DNA of 64,000 bases from Vreelandella boliviensis LC1 (GCF_000236035.1 NZ_JH393257.1:1030240-1094239); one strand, 5' to 3'; shown: positions 7,670-17,547, counted from the stretch's first letter. Program-made: numbers and translations. Notes: a model not told the origin generated them from the sequence alone.

Positions 7670-8197
7670 ATGATGACTGTTTATTTATCCCACGGCCTTG
7701 AGAGCGGGCCAGGAGCACTAAAAACCCAGGCGCTGAAAGGCGTTGCGGAAAAGCTGGATGACTGTGAGCCGGTGGTCATGGACTATCGAGACATAGCAGA
7801 GCCTAAGCTGCGTCTGCAACATCTGCTAAGTGTATTAGCCGAGCGCGGTGACGACCCTGCCCGGTGTGTGATGGCAGGCTCAAGTTTGGGGGGCTGGCTA
7901 AGCGCGGCGGTGAGTGCTCAAAAGCCGGTGCTGGGCTGCTTTCTGCTAGCACCCGCGCTGGGCTTAGCCGACTACCCAGAAACGTCACCGACTATTCAGG
8001 CCCGGCACACGCATATCATTCACGGCTGGCGGGATGATGTCGTCGCCCCTGAACCGGTCATCGAACGTGCTCGCCTGCAGCGTCTATCGCTGCGGATGGT
8101 AGACGACGATCATCGCTTGCATGCCAGCCTGGAGACTATTTTGTGGGATTTTGAGCGCTTTTTACATCAGTGCAGCGCGCCTGAACAATACGCTTAG
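7670..8197 (+). CDS. YqiA-like alpha/beta hydrolase (esterase)
   Basis: 175 residues. YLSHGLESGPGALKTQAL at the start is the oxyanion region, and AGSSLGGWLSA holds the nucleophile serine. HGWRDDVV and DDDHRLH supply the likely acid and catalytic histidine. Length and motif order match the small cytosolic YqiA/YcfP esterase group acting on short acyl or CoA esters; the natural substrate is unknown. The ATG at 7670 is followed at once by a second ATG at 7673, and either could be used. Confidence 0.8.
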   Translation: MMTVYLSHGLESGPGALKTQALKGVAEKLDDCEPVVMDYRDIAEPKLRLQHLLSVLAERGDDPARCVMAGSSLGGWLSAAVSAQKPVLGCFLLAPALGLADYPETSPTIQARHTHIIHGWRDDVVAPEPVIERARLQRLSLRMVDDDHRLHASLETILWDFERFLHQCSAPEQYA

Positions 8198-8286
8198 CAA
8201 GCCTAGCTAAAACAAACATTCGACACGAGCGCCAAAAACCTATACAAATAATGTACACCAGAGTGCCTATAGAGAGGAAATTGCTT

Positions 8287-8460
8287 ATGTTAGGTATGTT
8301 TAAGCGCGACCCCAAAAAGAAACTTCAGCAAGAGTATGAGCGCAAACTGCAAGCCGCCATGGAGGCTTCACGCAATGGCGATATGCGCGCCAATGCCACG
8401 CTTACCGAAGAAGCAGAAGCGTTACTTGCCGAGATCAGGCGCATTGAAGCGACACAGTAA
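8287..8460 (+). CDS. Small cytoplasmic protein, DUF6435-like
   Basis: 57 residues from the ATG at 8287, chosen because GAGAGGA lies about nine bases upstream; an upstream in-frame ATG at 8251 lacks this. MLGMFKRDPKKKLQQEYERK followed by NGDMRANATLTEEAEALLAEI resembles the DUF6435 family of short helical proteins of unknown function. It is entirely helical and highly charged. The next gene appears to start inside its last codons. Confidence 0.7.
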   Translation: MLGMFKRDPKKKLQQEYERKLQAAMEASRNGDMRANATLTEEAEALLAEIRRIEATQ

Positions 8461-9322
8461 CCTTATTGACCGTGGACAACGCTATGGCTCACTAGCGGCT
8501 TTAGCGCTGGTTAACCTGCTGCCCAGCGTCACTTTGGCGGCCTGCCCAATCCCAGGGCAGTGGTGGCAGGAAGAGCAGCCACTTGCCAGTAGTGATCTGC
8601 TGCCGACTGTGGCCCAGCAACAAGTGGTATTGCTCGGTGAACAGCACGATGAAATAGCCCACCACCGCTGGCAGTTGCATACCCTAGCGGGGTTGCATGC
8701 CCTTCGCGATGATTTGGTGATTGGCCTGGAGATGCTACCGCGCAGCGCTCAGCCGGCCCTTGATGCCTGGTTCGCCAGCGAATTAGATACCGATGCTATG
8801 CTTGAGCAAACTCAGTGGGACGAAGCGTGGGGGTTTGATTCAACGCTTTATATGCCGATTTTAGAGTTTGCCCGGATGGCAAAAATTCCGTTGGTCGCGC
8901 TTAATATCGCCCCCGACCTGCGCGAGCGGCTGGTCAATGATGGCTGGGAGCGCGTGCCCGCTGATGAGCGCTATGCGATCACGCCGCCACAGCCCGCCAG
9001 CGCCAGTTATCGCTCACGGCTCACCGAAGTGTTTAATCAGCACGCCATGGGTGATGACCCTGAATCGCTTGAGCGTTTTATTCAAGCCCAGCTCACCTGG
9101 GATATCGCCATGGCCCAGCGCTTGGCCGAAGCCACAGAGAGCGGCGCCCTGGCGGTGGGCTTAATGGGGCTAGGCCATGTGACCTACAACGAAGGCGTTG
9201 CCTATCAGCTAAACGCCTTGGGCGTTAGCGACACCGTTAGCCTGCTGCCCTGGCAAATGAGCGACTGCTCCTTGCCCGACCCCACCCTAGCCGATGCGGT
9301 ATATATACTCGCTGACGACTAG
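8444..9322 (+). CDS. ChaN family lipoprotein
   Basis: The mature part reads VVLLGEQHDEIAHHRWQ, GLEMLPRSAQPALDAW and VGLMGLGHVTYNEGV, the conserved blocks of ChaN, a haem-binding outer-membrane-associated lipoprotein linked to iron uptake. No ATG gives a sensible N-terminus. A TTG at 8444, overlapping the end of the DUF6435 gene with AGG five bases upstream, yields about 292 residues with a signal sequence ending in the lipobox LAAC. A long upstream frame from 8336 overlaps the preceding gene and is rejected. Start assignment is the main doubt. Confidence 0.75.
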   Translation: MKRHSNLIDRGQRYGSLAALALVNLLPSVTLAACPIPGQWWQEEQPLASSDLLPTVAQQQVVLLGEQHDEIAHHRWQLHTLAGLHALRDDLVIGLEMLPRSAQPALDAWFASELDTDAMLEQTQWDEAWGFDSTLYMPILEFARMAKIPLVALNIAPDLRERLVNDGWERVPADERYAITPPQPASASYRSRLTEVFNQHAMGDDPESLERFIQAQLTWDIAMAQRLAEATESGALAVGLMGLGHVTYNEGVAYQLNALGVSDTVSLLPWQMSDCSLPDPTLADAVYILADD

Positions 9323-9344
9323 GAGCCTGTCTGACTTCTAACGT

Positions 9345-10772
9345 TTACTCGTCAGCGAGTGCCGGTAGCAACGTTTTCAGTTTACGCGTGAGCGTATTGC
9401 GCCCCCAGCCTAGCAGCTCGGCGGCTTCACCTTTGCGTCCACCGGTGTGTTTTAACGCCGTCTCAATCAGAATCCGCTCAAAATCAGGCACCGCTTCTTC
9501 TAGCAGGTGGGTATGGCCTTCGGCCAGGGCATGATCCGCCCAGTCGCGAAACGCCGTGCGCCAATCACCGTGGGCACTACTTTCGGAAGCGCTGGTTGAA
9601 CGCAGTTCCGGCGGTAGATCTTCAACCAGAATTTCACGCCCCGACGCCATCACGGTCAGCCAGCGGCAGATATTCTCTAACTGACGCACGTTACCGGGCC
9701 ACGGCAAGCGTGTCAGATGAGCCTCAGCTTCGCTGGTCAGCACCTTGATGTCGGTGGTCAGTTCTTTCGCCGCCTCGGCTAAAAAGTGCCGGGTTAAGCG
9801 AGGAATATCTTCCCGCCGCTCGGCAAGCTTGGGCAGGTGGATACGGATTACGTTCAAGCGGTGAAACAAATCCTCCCGGAAGCGACCATCGTCCACCAGC
9901 ACTTCTAGATTTTGGTGGGTAGCGGCGATAATACGCACGTCCACTTTGACCGGTGTATGCCCACCAACGCGATAGAATTCGCCATCGGCCAATACACGCA
10001 GTAAGCGCGTTTGGGTTTCAGAGGGCATATCGCCTATTTCATCTAAAAACAGCGTGCCGCCGTTGGCCTGTTCAAAGCGCCCCTGGCGCTGCTGGGCCGC
10101 CCCGGTGAAGGCGCCTTTCTCGTGACCAAACAGTTCAGACTCAATCAAATCGCGGGGAATGGCCGCCATATTAAGCGCAATAAATGGCTTACCCTCCCGC
10201 GGGCTATGCTGGTGAAGCGCCTGGGCAACCCGCTCTTTACCGGTACCCGACTCGCCGTTAATCAACACCGTGATATGAGAGTGGGAAAGGCGTCCAATAG
10301 CGCGAAACACTTCCTGCATGGCGGGCGCTTCACCGATAATTTCGGCGTTCAAGCCTTCCGGCACGGTGACCGGGCGCTGGCGTTCACGGGCGTGGGCCAC
10401 GGCGCGGCGCACCAGTGCCAGGGCCTCGTCAACGTCAAACGGCTTGGGCAGGTACTCAAAGGCTCCGCCCTGGTAAGACGCCACAGCGCTGTCCAGGTCG
10501 GAGTGCGCCGTCATCACGATCACCGGCAGGTCGGGATGCGCTTCGCGTACCCGGGACATCAAATCCAGCCCATCAATACCCGGCATGCGGATATCGGTCA
10601 CCAACACATCGGGTGGGTTTTCCAGCAAGCGCGGCAGGGCAACGTCGGCACGCTCAATACACTCAACGTCAAGGTCGGGTTGCGCCAACGCGCGTTCCAG
10701 TACCCAGCGGATAGCGCGGTCATCATCGACAATGACCACCCGCGCAACATCATTACGTGCAGCCTCAGTCAT
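9345..10772 (-). CDS. ntrC: Nitrogen regulator NtrC (sigma-54 activator)
   Basis: 475 residues. The receiver domain has the acidic pocket VDDD (16-18) and phosphoacceptor D60 in VTDIRMPG. The AAA+ domain has Walker A GESGTGKE (173-180), the sigma-54 contact GAFTGA (220-225) and Walker B LFLDEIGD (241-248). The C-terminal Fis-type helix-turn-helix reads [20 protein letters not shown]. It is phosphorylated by NtrB under nitrogen limitation and activates glnA and other sigma-54 promoters. It overlaps ntrB by 4 bp and converges with the ChaN gene. Confidence 0.96.
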   Translation of the reverse strand: MTEAARNDVARVVIVDDDRAIRWVLERALAQPDLDVECIERADVALPRLLENPPDVLVTDIRMPGIDGLDLMSRVREAHPDLPVIVMTAHSDLDSAVASYQGGAFEYLPKPFDVDEALALVRRAVAHARERQRPVTVPEGLNAEIIGEAPAMQEVFRAIGRLSHSHITVLINGESGTGKERVAQALHQHSPREGKPFIALNMAAIPRDLIESELFGHEKGAFTGAAQQRQGRFEQANGGTLFLDEIGDMPSETQTRLLRVLADGEFYRVGGHTPVKVDVRIIAATHQNLEVLVDDGRFREDLFHRLNVIRIHLPKLAERREDIPRLTRHFLAEAAKELTTDIKVLTSEAEAHLTRLPWPGNVRQLENICRWLTVMASGREILVEDLPPELRSTSASESSAHGDWRTAFRDWADHALAEGHTHLLEEAVPDFERILIETALKHTGGRKGEAAELLGWGRNTLTRKLKTLLPALADE

Positions 10773-11857
10773 GACGCTTCTCCGGTGAAATTAACAACCA
10801 TGGGAATCAGTAAACGAAATTCGGTGTGTCCAGGGCGCGAGTCGCATTCGATCAAGCCTTGATGCTGGTGCAAAATCGACTGGGCGATAGAGAGCCCAAG
10901 ACCGCTGCCTTCCGCGCGCCCCGACACCATGGGGTAAAACAGTGTTTCTTGCAGCGCAACGGGAATGCCGGGGCCGTTATCGATGACCGCGACCTCACTG
11001 ACCAGCCGATGGCGTTCAGCGCCGAGGGTGAACTGGCGACGGGCGCGGGTGCGCAGTATTAAGGAAGGTTCCGGCGTTTGCGCATCGCTCATGGCCTGCA
11101 CTGCGTTGCGAGCCACATTGAGTACCGCCTGAATCATTTGCGACTCATCGCCGGAGAGGTCGGGCAGGCTGGGATCGTAATCGCGGCTGATCATCACGCA
11201 AGGGTGCTCGGCAATCAGCAGCGCCCGTACCCGCTCAAGCACTTTGTGAATATTGACCGGCTCGTGCTTAAGAATACGGTTAGGGCCGAGCATGGAGTCG
11301 ACCAGATCGCGCAGCCGATCCACCTCTTCCACAATGATATGGGTGTATTCCCGCAGCGCTGGGTCGTCTAGATCCCGCTCTAATAGCTGTGCCGCCCCGC
11401 GGATGCCACCAAGGGGATTTTTGACTTCGTGGGCAAGCCCGCGGGCCAGCACCTTGATGGTCTCCTGGCGGGTGGTTAGCGCCTCTTCACGGGAGATCTG
11501 CATCAACCGATCCCGCGGTTCTACCTCTAGCAGCAACTCATCTTCGGATAACGGCGTCACCGTGTAGTCAACCGTGAGCGATTCACTATTAAGCGGGGTA
11601 ATGCGCGCTTCACGTTGGGTATAAGGGTGAAACGCATCCCGCGCCTTGGCTAAGACATCATCAATGCTTTCATCGCCGCCGAGTAACGTATCCAGGCTGA
11701 TCCCGTGAACACGGCTAAGGCTGACCGCTAACAAGGCTTCAGCAGCAGGGTTCATCCAGCGCACACGCAGCTCACCGTCTAGCAGCAATACCGCCGTGGT
11801 GAGATGTTCAAGCAAACGCTGATGCATAGTGGTGTCCTGAAAAATCACGTCTTCCAT
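10769..11857 (-). CDS. ntrB: Nitrogen sensor histidine kinase NtrB
   Basis: 362 residues, no membrane segments. An N-terminal PAS domain (LLLDGELRVRWMNPAAEALL) is followed by H143 in LAHEVKNPLGG and an ATPase domain with VIDNGPGIP and GSGLGLSIAQSIL. It phosphorylates and dephosphorylates NtrC in response to PII signalling of glutamine status. The start at 11857 is used; an internal ATG at 11827 with AGGAC upstream is a real alternative. A sigma-54 promoter and an NtrC site lie upstream, implying autoregulation. Confidence 0.95.
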   Translation of the reverse strand: MEDVIFQDTTMHQRLLEHLTTAVLLLDGELRVRWMNPAAEALLAVSLSRVHGISLDTLLGGDESIDDVLAKARDAFHPYTQREARITPLNSESLTVDYTVTPLSEDELLLEVEPRDRLMQISREEALTTRQETIKVLARGLAHEVKNPLGGIRGAAQLLERDLDDPALREYTHIIVEEVDRLRDLVDSMLGPNRILKHEPVNIHKVLERVRALLIAEHPCVMISRDYDPSLPDLSGDESQMIQAVLNVARNAVQAMSDAQTPEPSLILRTRARRQFTLGAERHRLVSEVAVIDNGPGIPVALQETLFYPMVSGRAEGSGLGLSIAQSILHQHQGLIECDSRPGHTEFRLLIPMVVNFTGEAS

Positions 11858-11897
11858 CGCCGTTACAGACCTACAGGTGGATGATCAATGAGGGAAC

Positions 11898-11913
11898 TGC
11901 AAAAAGCGCGCCA
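11898..11913 (-). promoter_or_regulatory. Sigma-54 promoter of ntrBC
   Basis: On the minus strand TGGCGC, five bases, TTGCA match the -24/-12 consensus TGGCAC-N5-TTGCA at five of six and five of five positions. It lies 41 bp from the ntrB ATG. With the NtrC site about 100 bp further upstream it forms a self-activating circuit. Confidence 0.75.
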
Positions 11914-12010
11914 ACTATGCATCTATGCCCATTTGCACGGCTTGCGGGCATCGCAGCGGGAGAAAGCGAATTGTTTTAGCGCACTCACTGTGTCATATGC
12001 ACCCTTTAAT

Positions 12011-12025
12011 GCACCATTTTAGTGC
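12011..12025. promoter_or_regulatory. NtrC-binding site upstream of ntrB
   Basis: GCACCATTTTAGTGC, whose complement is GCACTAAAATGGTGC, closely resembles the classic NtrC enhancer (GCACC-N5-GGTGC). It lies about 100 bp upstream of the predicted sigma-54 promoter. Confidence 0.65.
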
Positions 12026-12099
12026 GCAAGGTTTTTAAAAGGGAAGTTTTGCAAGGTAGGTTAATGAATCCAGGCTCTAGTGTTTTTCATAAACCGCTT

Positions 12100-12654
12100 T
12101 TAAGGAACCGTAATCGTCACCACTGCCGTGCGGTGCTGCAAACGCTGACTGCTATCCAGTAGCTCTGCTTGAAGCTCGTGCCGCCCTGGGGCTAGCCCCG
12201 TTAGCCAAAATACGTCGCTTTGCAGCGCTGTCTGGCTGATGCTGCCATCCACTAACAGGCGCACCAGGTGGTCGTCGCGCAACGGTGGCGCAATGGCCAC
12301 TTCCACCGCGGTCATTCCCTCTTCCACCCGTGCGCCTTGCTGGGGCAGAGCGATCGAGAATTGGTCATAGGGCATAAAGGGCTGCCCCGGTTTGCCCCGT
12401 GGTCGTGCATCAGCAGCTGTTGCGGCACTGGGATTGGCGAGCGCGGCGCTTAACGCTGGCGGCAGGCTTGGCAACGGCGCCAACTCCAAGGCCTTGCCAC
12501 CGCGGCCAGGGTTATCGGTGAAGGTAACGTTGCCATGCTCATCGGTCACCCGGTAAACCGTTTGCCCGAACGCCGTAGCGGCACTGCCAGCGATCGCTAC
12601 GCCCAAGACAGCAGCCAGCAGGCTACTCACCGCTAATGAATTGATCTTACTCAT
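12100..12654 (-). CDS. DUF4124 domain-containing secreted protein
   Basis: 184 residues from the ATG at 12654, preceded by AAGGGG. The longer frame from 12747 would run through the glnA terminator and is rejected. A signal peptide (LLAAVLGVAIAGSAATAFG) is followed by TVYRVTDEHGNVTFTDNPG, the DUF4124 core found in periplasmic proteins of proteobacteria. The C-terminal half looks like an immunoglobulin-like beta fold (VDGSISQTALQ, LAPGRHELQAELLD). Function is unknown. It sits between glnA and ntrBC in the same direction, as in many related genomes. Confidence 0.8.
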   Translation of the reverse strand: MSKINSLAVSSLLAAVLGVAIAGSAATAFGQTVYRVTDEHGNVTFTDNPGRGGKALELAPLPSLPPALSAALANPSAATAADARPRGKPGQPFMPYDQFSIALPQQGARVEEGMTAVEVAIAPPLRDDHLVRLLVDGSISQTALQSDVFWLTGLAPGRHELQAELLDSSQRLQHRTAVVTITVP

Positions 12655-12689
12655 AGCACCCCTTGCAACGCTGCCCAGTCCCAGTAAAC

Positions 12690-12714
12690 AAAAAACCCCG
12701 CCGAAGCGGGGTTT
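12690..12714 (-). terminator. Intrinsic terminator of glnA
   Basis: Minus-strand AAACCCCGC-TTCG-GCGGGGTTT followed by a T run, about 95 bp after the glnA stop. Confidence 0.9.
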
Positions 12715-12808
12715 GAGTACTGTTTTTAACAACCTCTGCCACCGCAAGAGTGATGGTAGCAGCTAGCCGTTAATAGCGCTGTTTAGCAGCTGTACTTAAC
12801 AGCCGTAC

Positions 12809-14215
12809 TTAACAGCTATAGTACATATCAAACTCAATCGGGTGCGTGGTCATGCGAATACGCTCCACTTCTTCCATCTTGAGTTCGATGTAGGCATCGA
12901 TCATTTCGTCGGTGAATACGCCACCTTCGGTCAAGAACGCACGGTCAGCGTCGAGGGCTTCCAGTGCTTGATCCAGGCTGTGCGCCACAGTCGGTACAGA
13001 CTTGCCTTCTTCTGGCGGCAGGTCGTACAGGTTTTTGTCCATGGCATCGCCAGGGTGGATCTTGTTCTTGATACCGTCGATACCGGCCATCAACATGGCA
13101 GAGAATGCCAGGTAAGGGTTGGCGGTCGGATCAGGGAAGCGAGTTTCAACGCGCTTGCCTTTCGGGCTTGCCGTGTAAGGAATACGGATCGAAGCTGAGC
13201 GATTACGGGCGCTGTAAGCCAGCATAACCGGCGCTTCAAAACCTGGCACCAGACGCTTGTACGAGTTGGTAGAAGCGTTAGTAAAGGCGTTCAGAGCACG
13301 GGCGTGCTTGATGATACCGCCGATGTAGAAAAGCGCCATTTCAGACAGGCCAGCGTACTCGTCACCGGCAAACTGGTTTTGGCCATCTTTCCAGAACGAC
13401 TGGTGTACGTGCATGCCCGAACCGTTATCGCCTACCAGCGGCTTCGGCATGAAGGTCGCCGTTTTACCGTAAGCATGCGCCACGTTGTGAATCACATACT
13501 TCATTTCCTGAACTTCGTCAGCTTTCTTCACCAGCGTGTTGAATTTAACGCCGATTTCGTTCTGACCCGCGTTAGCAACCTCGTGGTGGTGAACCTCGAC
13601 GGTCTGGCCAATCGCTTCCAGGGTGTTACACATCGCACCACGGATATCGTGGAAGCTATCCACCGGGGGTACCGGGAAGTAGCCGCCTTTAACGCGCGGA
13701 CGGTGGCCTAGGTTGCCACCCTCTACCTGATTATTGGTCGCCCACGCACCTTCGTCAGAAGTGATTTTATACATGGAGCCCTGAATATCAGACTTCCAAT
13801 GCACTTCGTCAAAGATGAAGAACTCAGGCTCAGGGCCGAAAAACGCGGTATCACCCAGACCAGTAGACTCTAGATAAGCTTCAGCGCGCTTGGCGATGGA
13901 GCGCGGATCACGATCGTAGCCCTGCATAGTGGCCGGCTCGATAATGTCGCAGCGCAGAACCAGCGTTGCGTCTTCGGTGAAGGGGTCGAGGTAGCCAGTA
14001 CCATCTTCCGGGCTCAGAATCATGTCGGATTCGTTAATGCCCTTCCAACCTTCAATAGAAGAGCCATCAAACATTTGGCCATTCTCAAAGAATTCCTCGT
14101 TCACATCGCGAGCAGGCACGGTAACGTGCTGTTCTTTACCGCGAGTGTCGGTGAAACGCAGGTCTACCCATTTAACATCGTGTTCTTCAATTAGCGCGAG
14201 AGTCTTGGCTGACAT
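12809..14215 (-). CDS. glnA: Glutamine synthetase, type I
   Basis: 468 residues, the standard GS-I-beta length. Recognisable blocks are [25 protein letters not shown] (metal ligands), [29 protein letters not shown] and [17 protein letters not shown]. The adenylylation tyrosine is Tyr397 in NLYDLPPEE. It makes glutamine from glutamate, ammonia and ATP in the cytoplasm as a dodecamer. A sigma-54 promoter and NtrC sites lie upstream and a terminator follows, so it is mainly a single-gene unit under nitrogen control. Confidence 0.98.
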   Translation of the reverse strand: MSAKTLALIEEHDVKWVDLRFTDTRGKEQHVTVPARDVNEEFFENGQMFDGSSIEGWKGINESDMILSPEDGTGYLDPFTEDATLVLRCDIIEPATMQGYDRDPRSIAKRAEAYLESTGLGDTAFFGPEPEFFIFDEVHWKSDIQGSMYKITSDEGAWATNNQVEGGNLGHRPRVKGGYFPVPPVDSFHDIRGAMCNTLEAIGQTVEVHHHEVANAGQNEIGVKFNTLVKKADEVQEMKYVIHNVAHAYGKTATFMPKPLVGDNGSGMHVHQSFWKDGQNQFAGDEYAGLSEMALFYIGGIIKHARALNAFTNASTNSYKRLVPGFEAPVMLAYSARNRSASIRIPYTASPKGKRVETRFPDPTANPYLAFSAMLMAGIDGIKNKIHPGDAMDKNLYDLPPEEGKSVPTVAHSLDQALEALDADRAFLTEGGVFTDEMIDAYIELKMEEVERIRMTTHPIEFDMYYSC

Positions 14216-14438
14216 AGTGTCCTCCGGTATGAGCGTGGCTTAAAGCTAACGACAGTAAGCTACCGATAAAAGTGTTGTTCGACAAAATACGTGCTAAACC
14301 GCACGTTTGTCATTCTTGTTCACTCAACGTTTGCCTGACATTTATTAACAAATCGCTCAGCGAGCATTTCAGACCGGCTATCGTTTTAGCACGCCGCAAG
14401 GCTTATGCCTACGGCCCGCTTGCCGCTGCCAAATACAA

Positions 14439-14454
14439 TGCAGAGAGCATGCCA
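14439..14454 (-). promoter_or_regulatory. Sigma-54 promoter of glnA
   Basis: Minus-strand TGGCAT, five bases, CTGCA; the essential GG and GC are correctly spaced. It lies about 225 bp before the glnA ATG, implying a long leader, as for glnAp2 in enterics. Confidence 0.65.
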
Positions 14455-14586
14455 ACTCTGCACCAATATGGCATAAAAAAAACGTAAGCTCCTTTTTTAT
14501 AAAGAATAAAAAAGTGAATCAGGATGCCTCTTGATGAGGCATAAAGGCTAAACTGGGTTTCTGTAGTCGCTTAAAAAACCTTTAAC

Positions 14587-14632
14587 GCACCAAAATAGAA
14601 CAAAAATAATGTTTAACGCGCCAATACGGTGC
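14587..14632. promoter_or_regulatory. NtrC enhancer sites upstream of glnA
   Basis: GCGCCAATACGGTGC (14618-14632) is a near-perfect NtrC palindrome. CGCACCAAAATAGAAC (14587-14602) is a weaker half-site on the near side. They lie about 130-180 bp upstream of the sigma-54 promoter. The rest of the 534-bp gap between glnA and the next gene holds only AT-rich sequence and a 7-bp hairpin (ATGCCTC pairing with GAGGCAT near 14524-14542). Confidence 0.65.
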
Positions 14633-14749
14633 ATTAAATATAATGAGAACTCTTTTTTAGCTCACTAACTTTTTTACTTGCTACCCAAATAAACCAGATA
14701 CTACAATAAATTACAATTTGATAGGTTTGCTCACAATTGGAGTCGGCAA

Positions 14750-15373
14750 ATGGGATCGGTCTGCTTTATTGTTGATGCCATGGTGACGGGTGAGATGCTG
14801 CCACGCCACTTAAAATCTATACGTGAATCCGGTGTTGCCGACCACTTACTGCCCATTTTGGTAACGGCCACTCAAGCACAGAAGCGCCTGAGCGCTATAG
14901 AGCAGCGCTACCACACTCATTCGCTGATTACGCCAGCGCGGCCGCTAGGAGTTCGCCTCAATAAAGCCGCATTTACCAGTCAAGCAGAGTGGCTAATCAT
15001 TGCGCTGCAGAAAAAACCGCTGCCTGCCAACCTTTGGAGTTCGCTCTATCCACAGCTCAACACATACACTCTTGACGCCTTAATAATCGGCCTTACTCGG
15101 CCATCGCTGCCGGAACGTATCCTGCGGCGCTTATTGGCAAGTGCCTTGATTTTGCCACCTTACATTGCCGTTAGGCGAGTTTGGCTTGAGCGTTTGGGTG
15201 GGTTTGACCCTGAACTGGACGATGGCAGCGCGATAGATGATTTCCTGCAGCGCTTGCACGCCTGCCCCACCCGCTTAAAAAACTACAACGGGCACCTGCT
15301 TCGCCAAGTAGATACCCCAGACGCCACCTTGCTGCCTAACGCATCCGATGCGGCTTTCACACCACGCCCGTAA
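14750..15373 (+). CDS. Divergent glycosyltransferase-like protein
   Basis: 207 residues, GGAG eight bases before the ATG. No signal peptide. The segment YIAVRRVWLERLGGFDPELDD followed by IDDFLQRLHA resembles the acceptor side of family 2 glycosyltransferases (RREVFERVGGFDE...ED.DL..RL). The usual DxD metal motif was not found, and the protein is shorter than typical family members. It may be a degenerate or specialised enzyme. It stands alone, divergent from glnA and convergent with the acyltransferase gene. Confidence 0.5.
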   Translation: MGSVCFIVDAMVTGEMLPRHLKSIRESGVADHLLPILVTATQAQKRLSAIEQRYHTHSLITPARPLGVRLNKAAFTSQAEWLIIALQKKPLPANLWSSLYPQLNTYTLDALIIGLTRPSLPERILRRLLASALILPPYIAVRRVWLERLGGFDPELDDGSAIDDFLQRLHACPTRLKNYNGHLLRQVDTPDATLLPNASDAAFTPRP

Positions 15374-15420
15374 TACGCGTTCAACCACTATTCTCTACCA
15401 CTACCTTTACTAGCTAATTC

Positions 15421-16452
15421 TTACTGACTTACCTTCAATCGCTTGCCGAACAACATTGCGCCCAGTGTCGTGGTATTGGCAAGCTTATTAAGCCCCACCG
15501 ACCCCACCACACCAACCCCCATCAGCACCAACGCATACACGCCAATGGGTAACGATAAAGGCTCGACAGCCAGATCGGCCAGCACAAAGAACATGGGGTG
15601 GGCCAAGTAAATACCAAACGAATATGCATTGATGTGGCGCACCCATAAAGGCGCAGGACGCCCGGCCAAGTAGCGCATGGCGCAAAGCGTGAACAGCACG
15701 AAGAAAGGGATCACCCACACCTCTTTGGAAGAGAACGCCAACCAGCCTGCAAAGGTAGCGGCGATAACCAGCGCCACCATTAACGCCAACCACACTGGGC
15801 GGGCCATTTGCCGCATCCAGGCAGGCCGCGCCAGCAACACACTCTCAGGGGCTAGCGGGTAGTAACGCACCAGCACCAGAGCAAGGAAAAACACATAGAT
15901 CCACCCCAGCGGGGCAACCCACAGCAGGTAACCTGGCAGATCAACGTCAAACCAGTAGGCCAGGCCCCAATACGCCATGCTGATCACACAAGCGCCCCAC
16001 AGCCACGGTACCGGGTTCAAACGCCACAGCTGCCAGCGGGTAAACAACCAATAGGCCACATAAAACTGCATCGCAATGATCAAAAAATAGCCATGCCAGC
16101 CCGCGTAGACATAATACTCAATGGCATTGGCCACCAACCCCACCGGCTCATCCGATGCCTGCAACCTTACCCATTCTGCCGTCGAATAAATAAAGCCATA
16201 CACCAAGTAAGGCACCATCACATACTTCACGCGCTGGGCTAGAAAACCTTCCGGCACGGCCTTGTCGTAGCGAACGGCAAACACAAAGACAGCAATAAAC
16301 AGGAAGATCGGCGTACCCAAAACCAGCGGTATGCGCATCAAATCGGTGGCAACGTTATCGAGGCGCTGATTAACGTGATCTAGCAGATGAAACAAAAAAA
16401 CGGCTATACAGCCGTAAGCACGCAACCAGTAGATCTCTTCAATTTTTCGCAT
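15421..16452 (-). CDS. Acyltransferase-3 family membrane protein
   Basis: 343 residues with about ten hydrophobic segments. It begins MRKIEEIYWLRAYGCIAVFLFHLLDHVNQ, where the histidine near residue 22 is the one conserved in acyltransferase-3 proteins. The end AYSFGIYLAHPMFFVL is also typical. The family O-acylates exported sugars, lipids or peptides at the inner membrane. The acceptor here is unknown; the neighbouring sugar-related gene may be relevant but is on the opposite strand. Confidence 0.8.
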   Translation of the reverse strand: MRKIEEIYWLRAYGCIAVFLFHLLDHVNQRLDNVATDLMRIPLVLGTPIFLFIAVFVFAVRYDKAVPEGFLAQRVKYVMVPYLVYGFIYSTAEWVRLQASDEPVGLVANAIEYYVYAGWHGYFLIIAMQFYVAYWLFTRWQLWRLNPVPWLWGACVISMAYWGLAYWFDVDLPGYLLWVAPLGWIYVFFLALVLVRYYPLAPESVLLARPAWMRQMARPVWLALMVALVIAATFAGWLAFSSKEVWVIPFFVLFTLCAMRYLAGRPAPLWVRHINAYSFGIYLAHPMFFVLADLAVEPLSLPIGVYALVLMGVGVVGSVGLNKLANTTTLGAMLFGKRLKVSQ

Positions 16453-16605
16453 CGAGCCTCCCGCCGTTACCTACTCCTACCTTTGGCACACTGAATGGCA
16501 ATGATGAATGGATTTGCTAACGGGTTCTCTTGTAAGGCTATGATGAACAACTAATACCGTCGTGCTGTCCGACCCCGTTGAACAGTTTTAATTCCCGGAG
16601 GAAAC

Positions 16606-17547
16606 GTGTTCATCCCAAAGCCATCTTTATTTTCGTACCGATTTCACGCCTTACTCACCGCGTTTATTGGCTGGCTGACATTCAGTGGTCACTCATTCGC
16701 CAGCGAGGTTGAGCACCATCAGTTTTTCTCACCCACGCTCGGTTACGACTACCCCTACAGTGTCTATTTACCCGACCATTATGACGACCAAGCGACAGAC
16801 GCGTATCCGGTCGTATATATGCTGCATGGCTCTTTTGGTACTGACCGCGACTGGGTTTCTCGCGGCAATTTACAGCAGGTGGCAGATAGGTTAATCGCCG
16901 CCGGGCATATTCCTCCGGCGGTTTTCATTATGCCCGGCAGCCGCAGTTGGTGGGTGGATGGCCACAATGAGCCCGCCCGCAGCGCGTTTTTTAACGACTT
17001 GATGCCTCACGTGGAAGCGACCTACCACGTGGGACAAGAGCGCCATCTGCGTGGCGTGGCAGGCCTCTCCGCCGGTGGCTACGGCGCGCTCAATTTTGCC
17101 CTGGAGCGGCCAGAGCTGTTTGCCGCGGTGGCCGCGTTAAGCCCTGCAAGCTACGCCCCACTTCCACCGCGTAACTCCACCGCCTGGCGCCATCCGGCAT
17201 TCCGCAATGACCAGGGGCAATTTGATCGCGAGTTGTGGGAGTCTCTCAACTACACCGCACACCTGGAAGAGTATCGCCTGCGGGTAACCCCCCGTGGCAC
17301 CCAAGATGAGGGCGACCTTTCCCCCGTACCGCTGTATATCAGCGCCGGGCGTAGCGATGTTTACGATGCTGAATTTCACGCACGCATTATGCGCCAAGCC
17401 ATGGAGCGTATTCAGCCCAACGATGTGCGCCTAGACCTCTACCCAGGCGGTCATACATGGAAGGTATGGCGCGCCAGCCTACCGGCAGCGCTAAACTTCC
17501 TCTTTCAATACGTAGGGCAGGAAAAACAGCCCACATCCCCTCGTTGA
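16606..17547 (+). CDS. Secreted esterase-D-like alpha/beta hydrolase
   Basis: 313 residues starting at GTG with GGAGGAAAC just upstream. An N-terminal signal peptide runs to about SGHSFASEV. VVYMLHGSFGTDRDW is the oxyanion region and GVAGLSAGGYGALNFAL the nucleophile elbow (G-L-S-A-G-G). SAGRSDVYD and PGGHTWKVW carry the likely Asp and His. It matches the putative esterase (EstD/antigen 85-like) family. A periplasmic or secreted carboxylesterase is the safe call. Confidence 0.85.
   Translation: MFIPKPSLFSYRFHALLTAFIGWLTFSGHSFASEVEHHQFFSPTLGYDYPYSVYLPDHYDDQATDAYPVVYMLHGSFGTDRDWVSRGNLQQVADRLIAAGHIPPAVFIMPGSRSWWVDGHNEPARSAFFNDLMPHVEATYHVGQERHLRGVAGLSAGGYGALNFALERPELFAAVAALSPASYAPLPPRNSTAWRHPAFRNDQGQFDRELWESLNYTAHLEEYRLRVTPRGTQDEGDLSPVPLYISAGRSDVYDAEFHARIMRQAMERIQPNDVRLDLYPGGHTWKVWRASLPAALNFLFQYVGQEKQPTSPR

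Noticed and set aside
14272..14487. 71-codon plus-strand frame upstream of glnA
   Set aside because: It covers the sigma-54 promoter of glnA and has no homology-like features.
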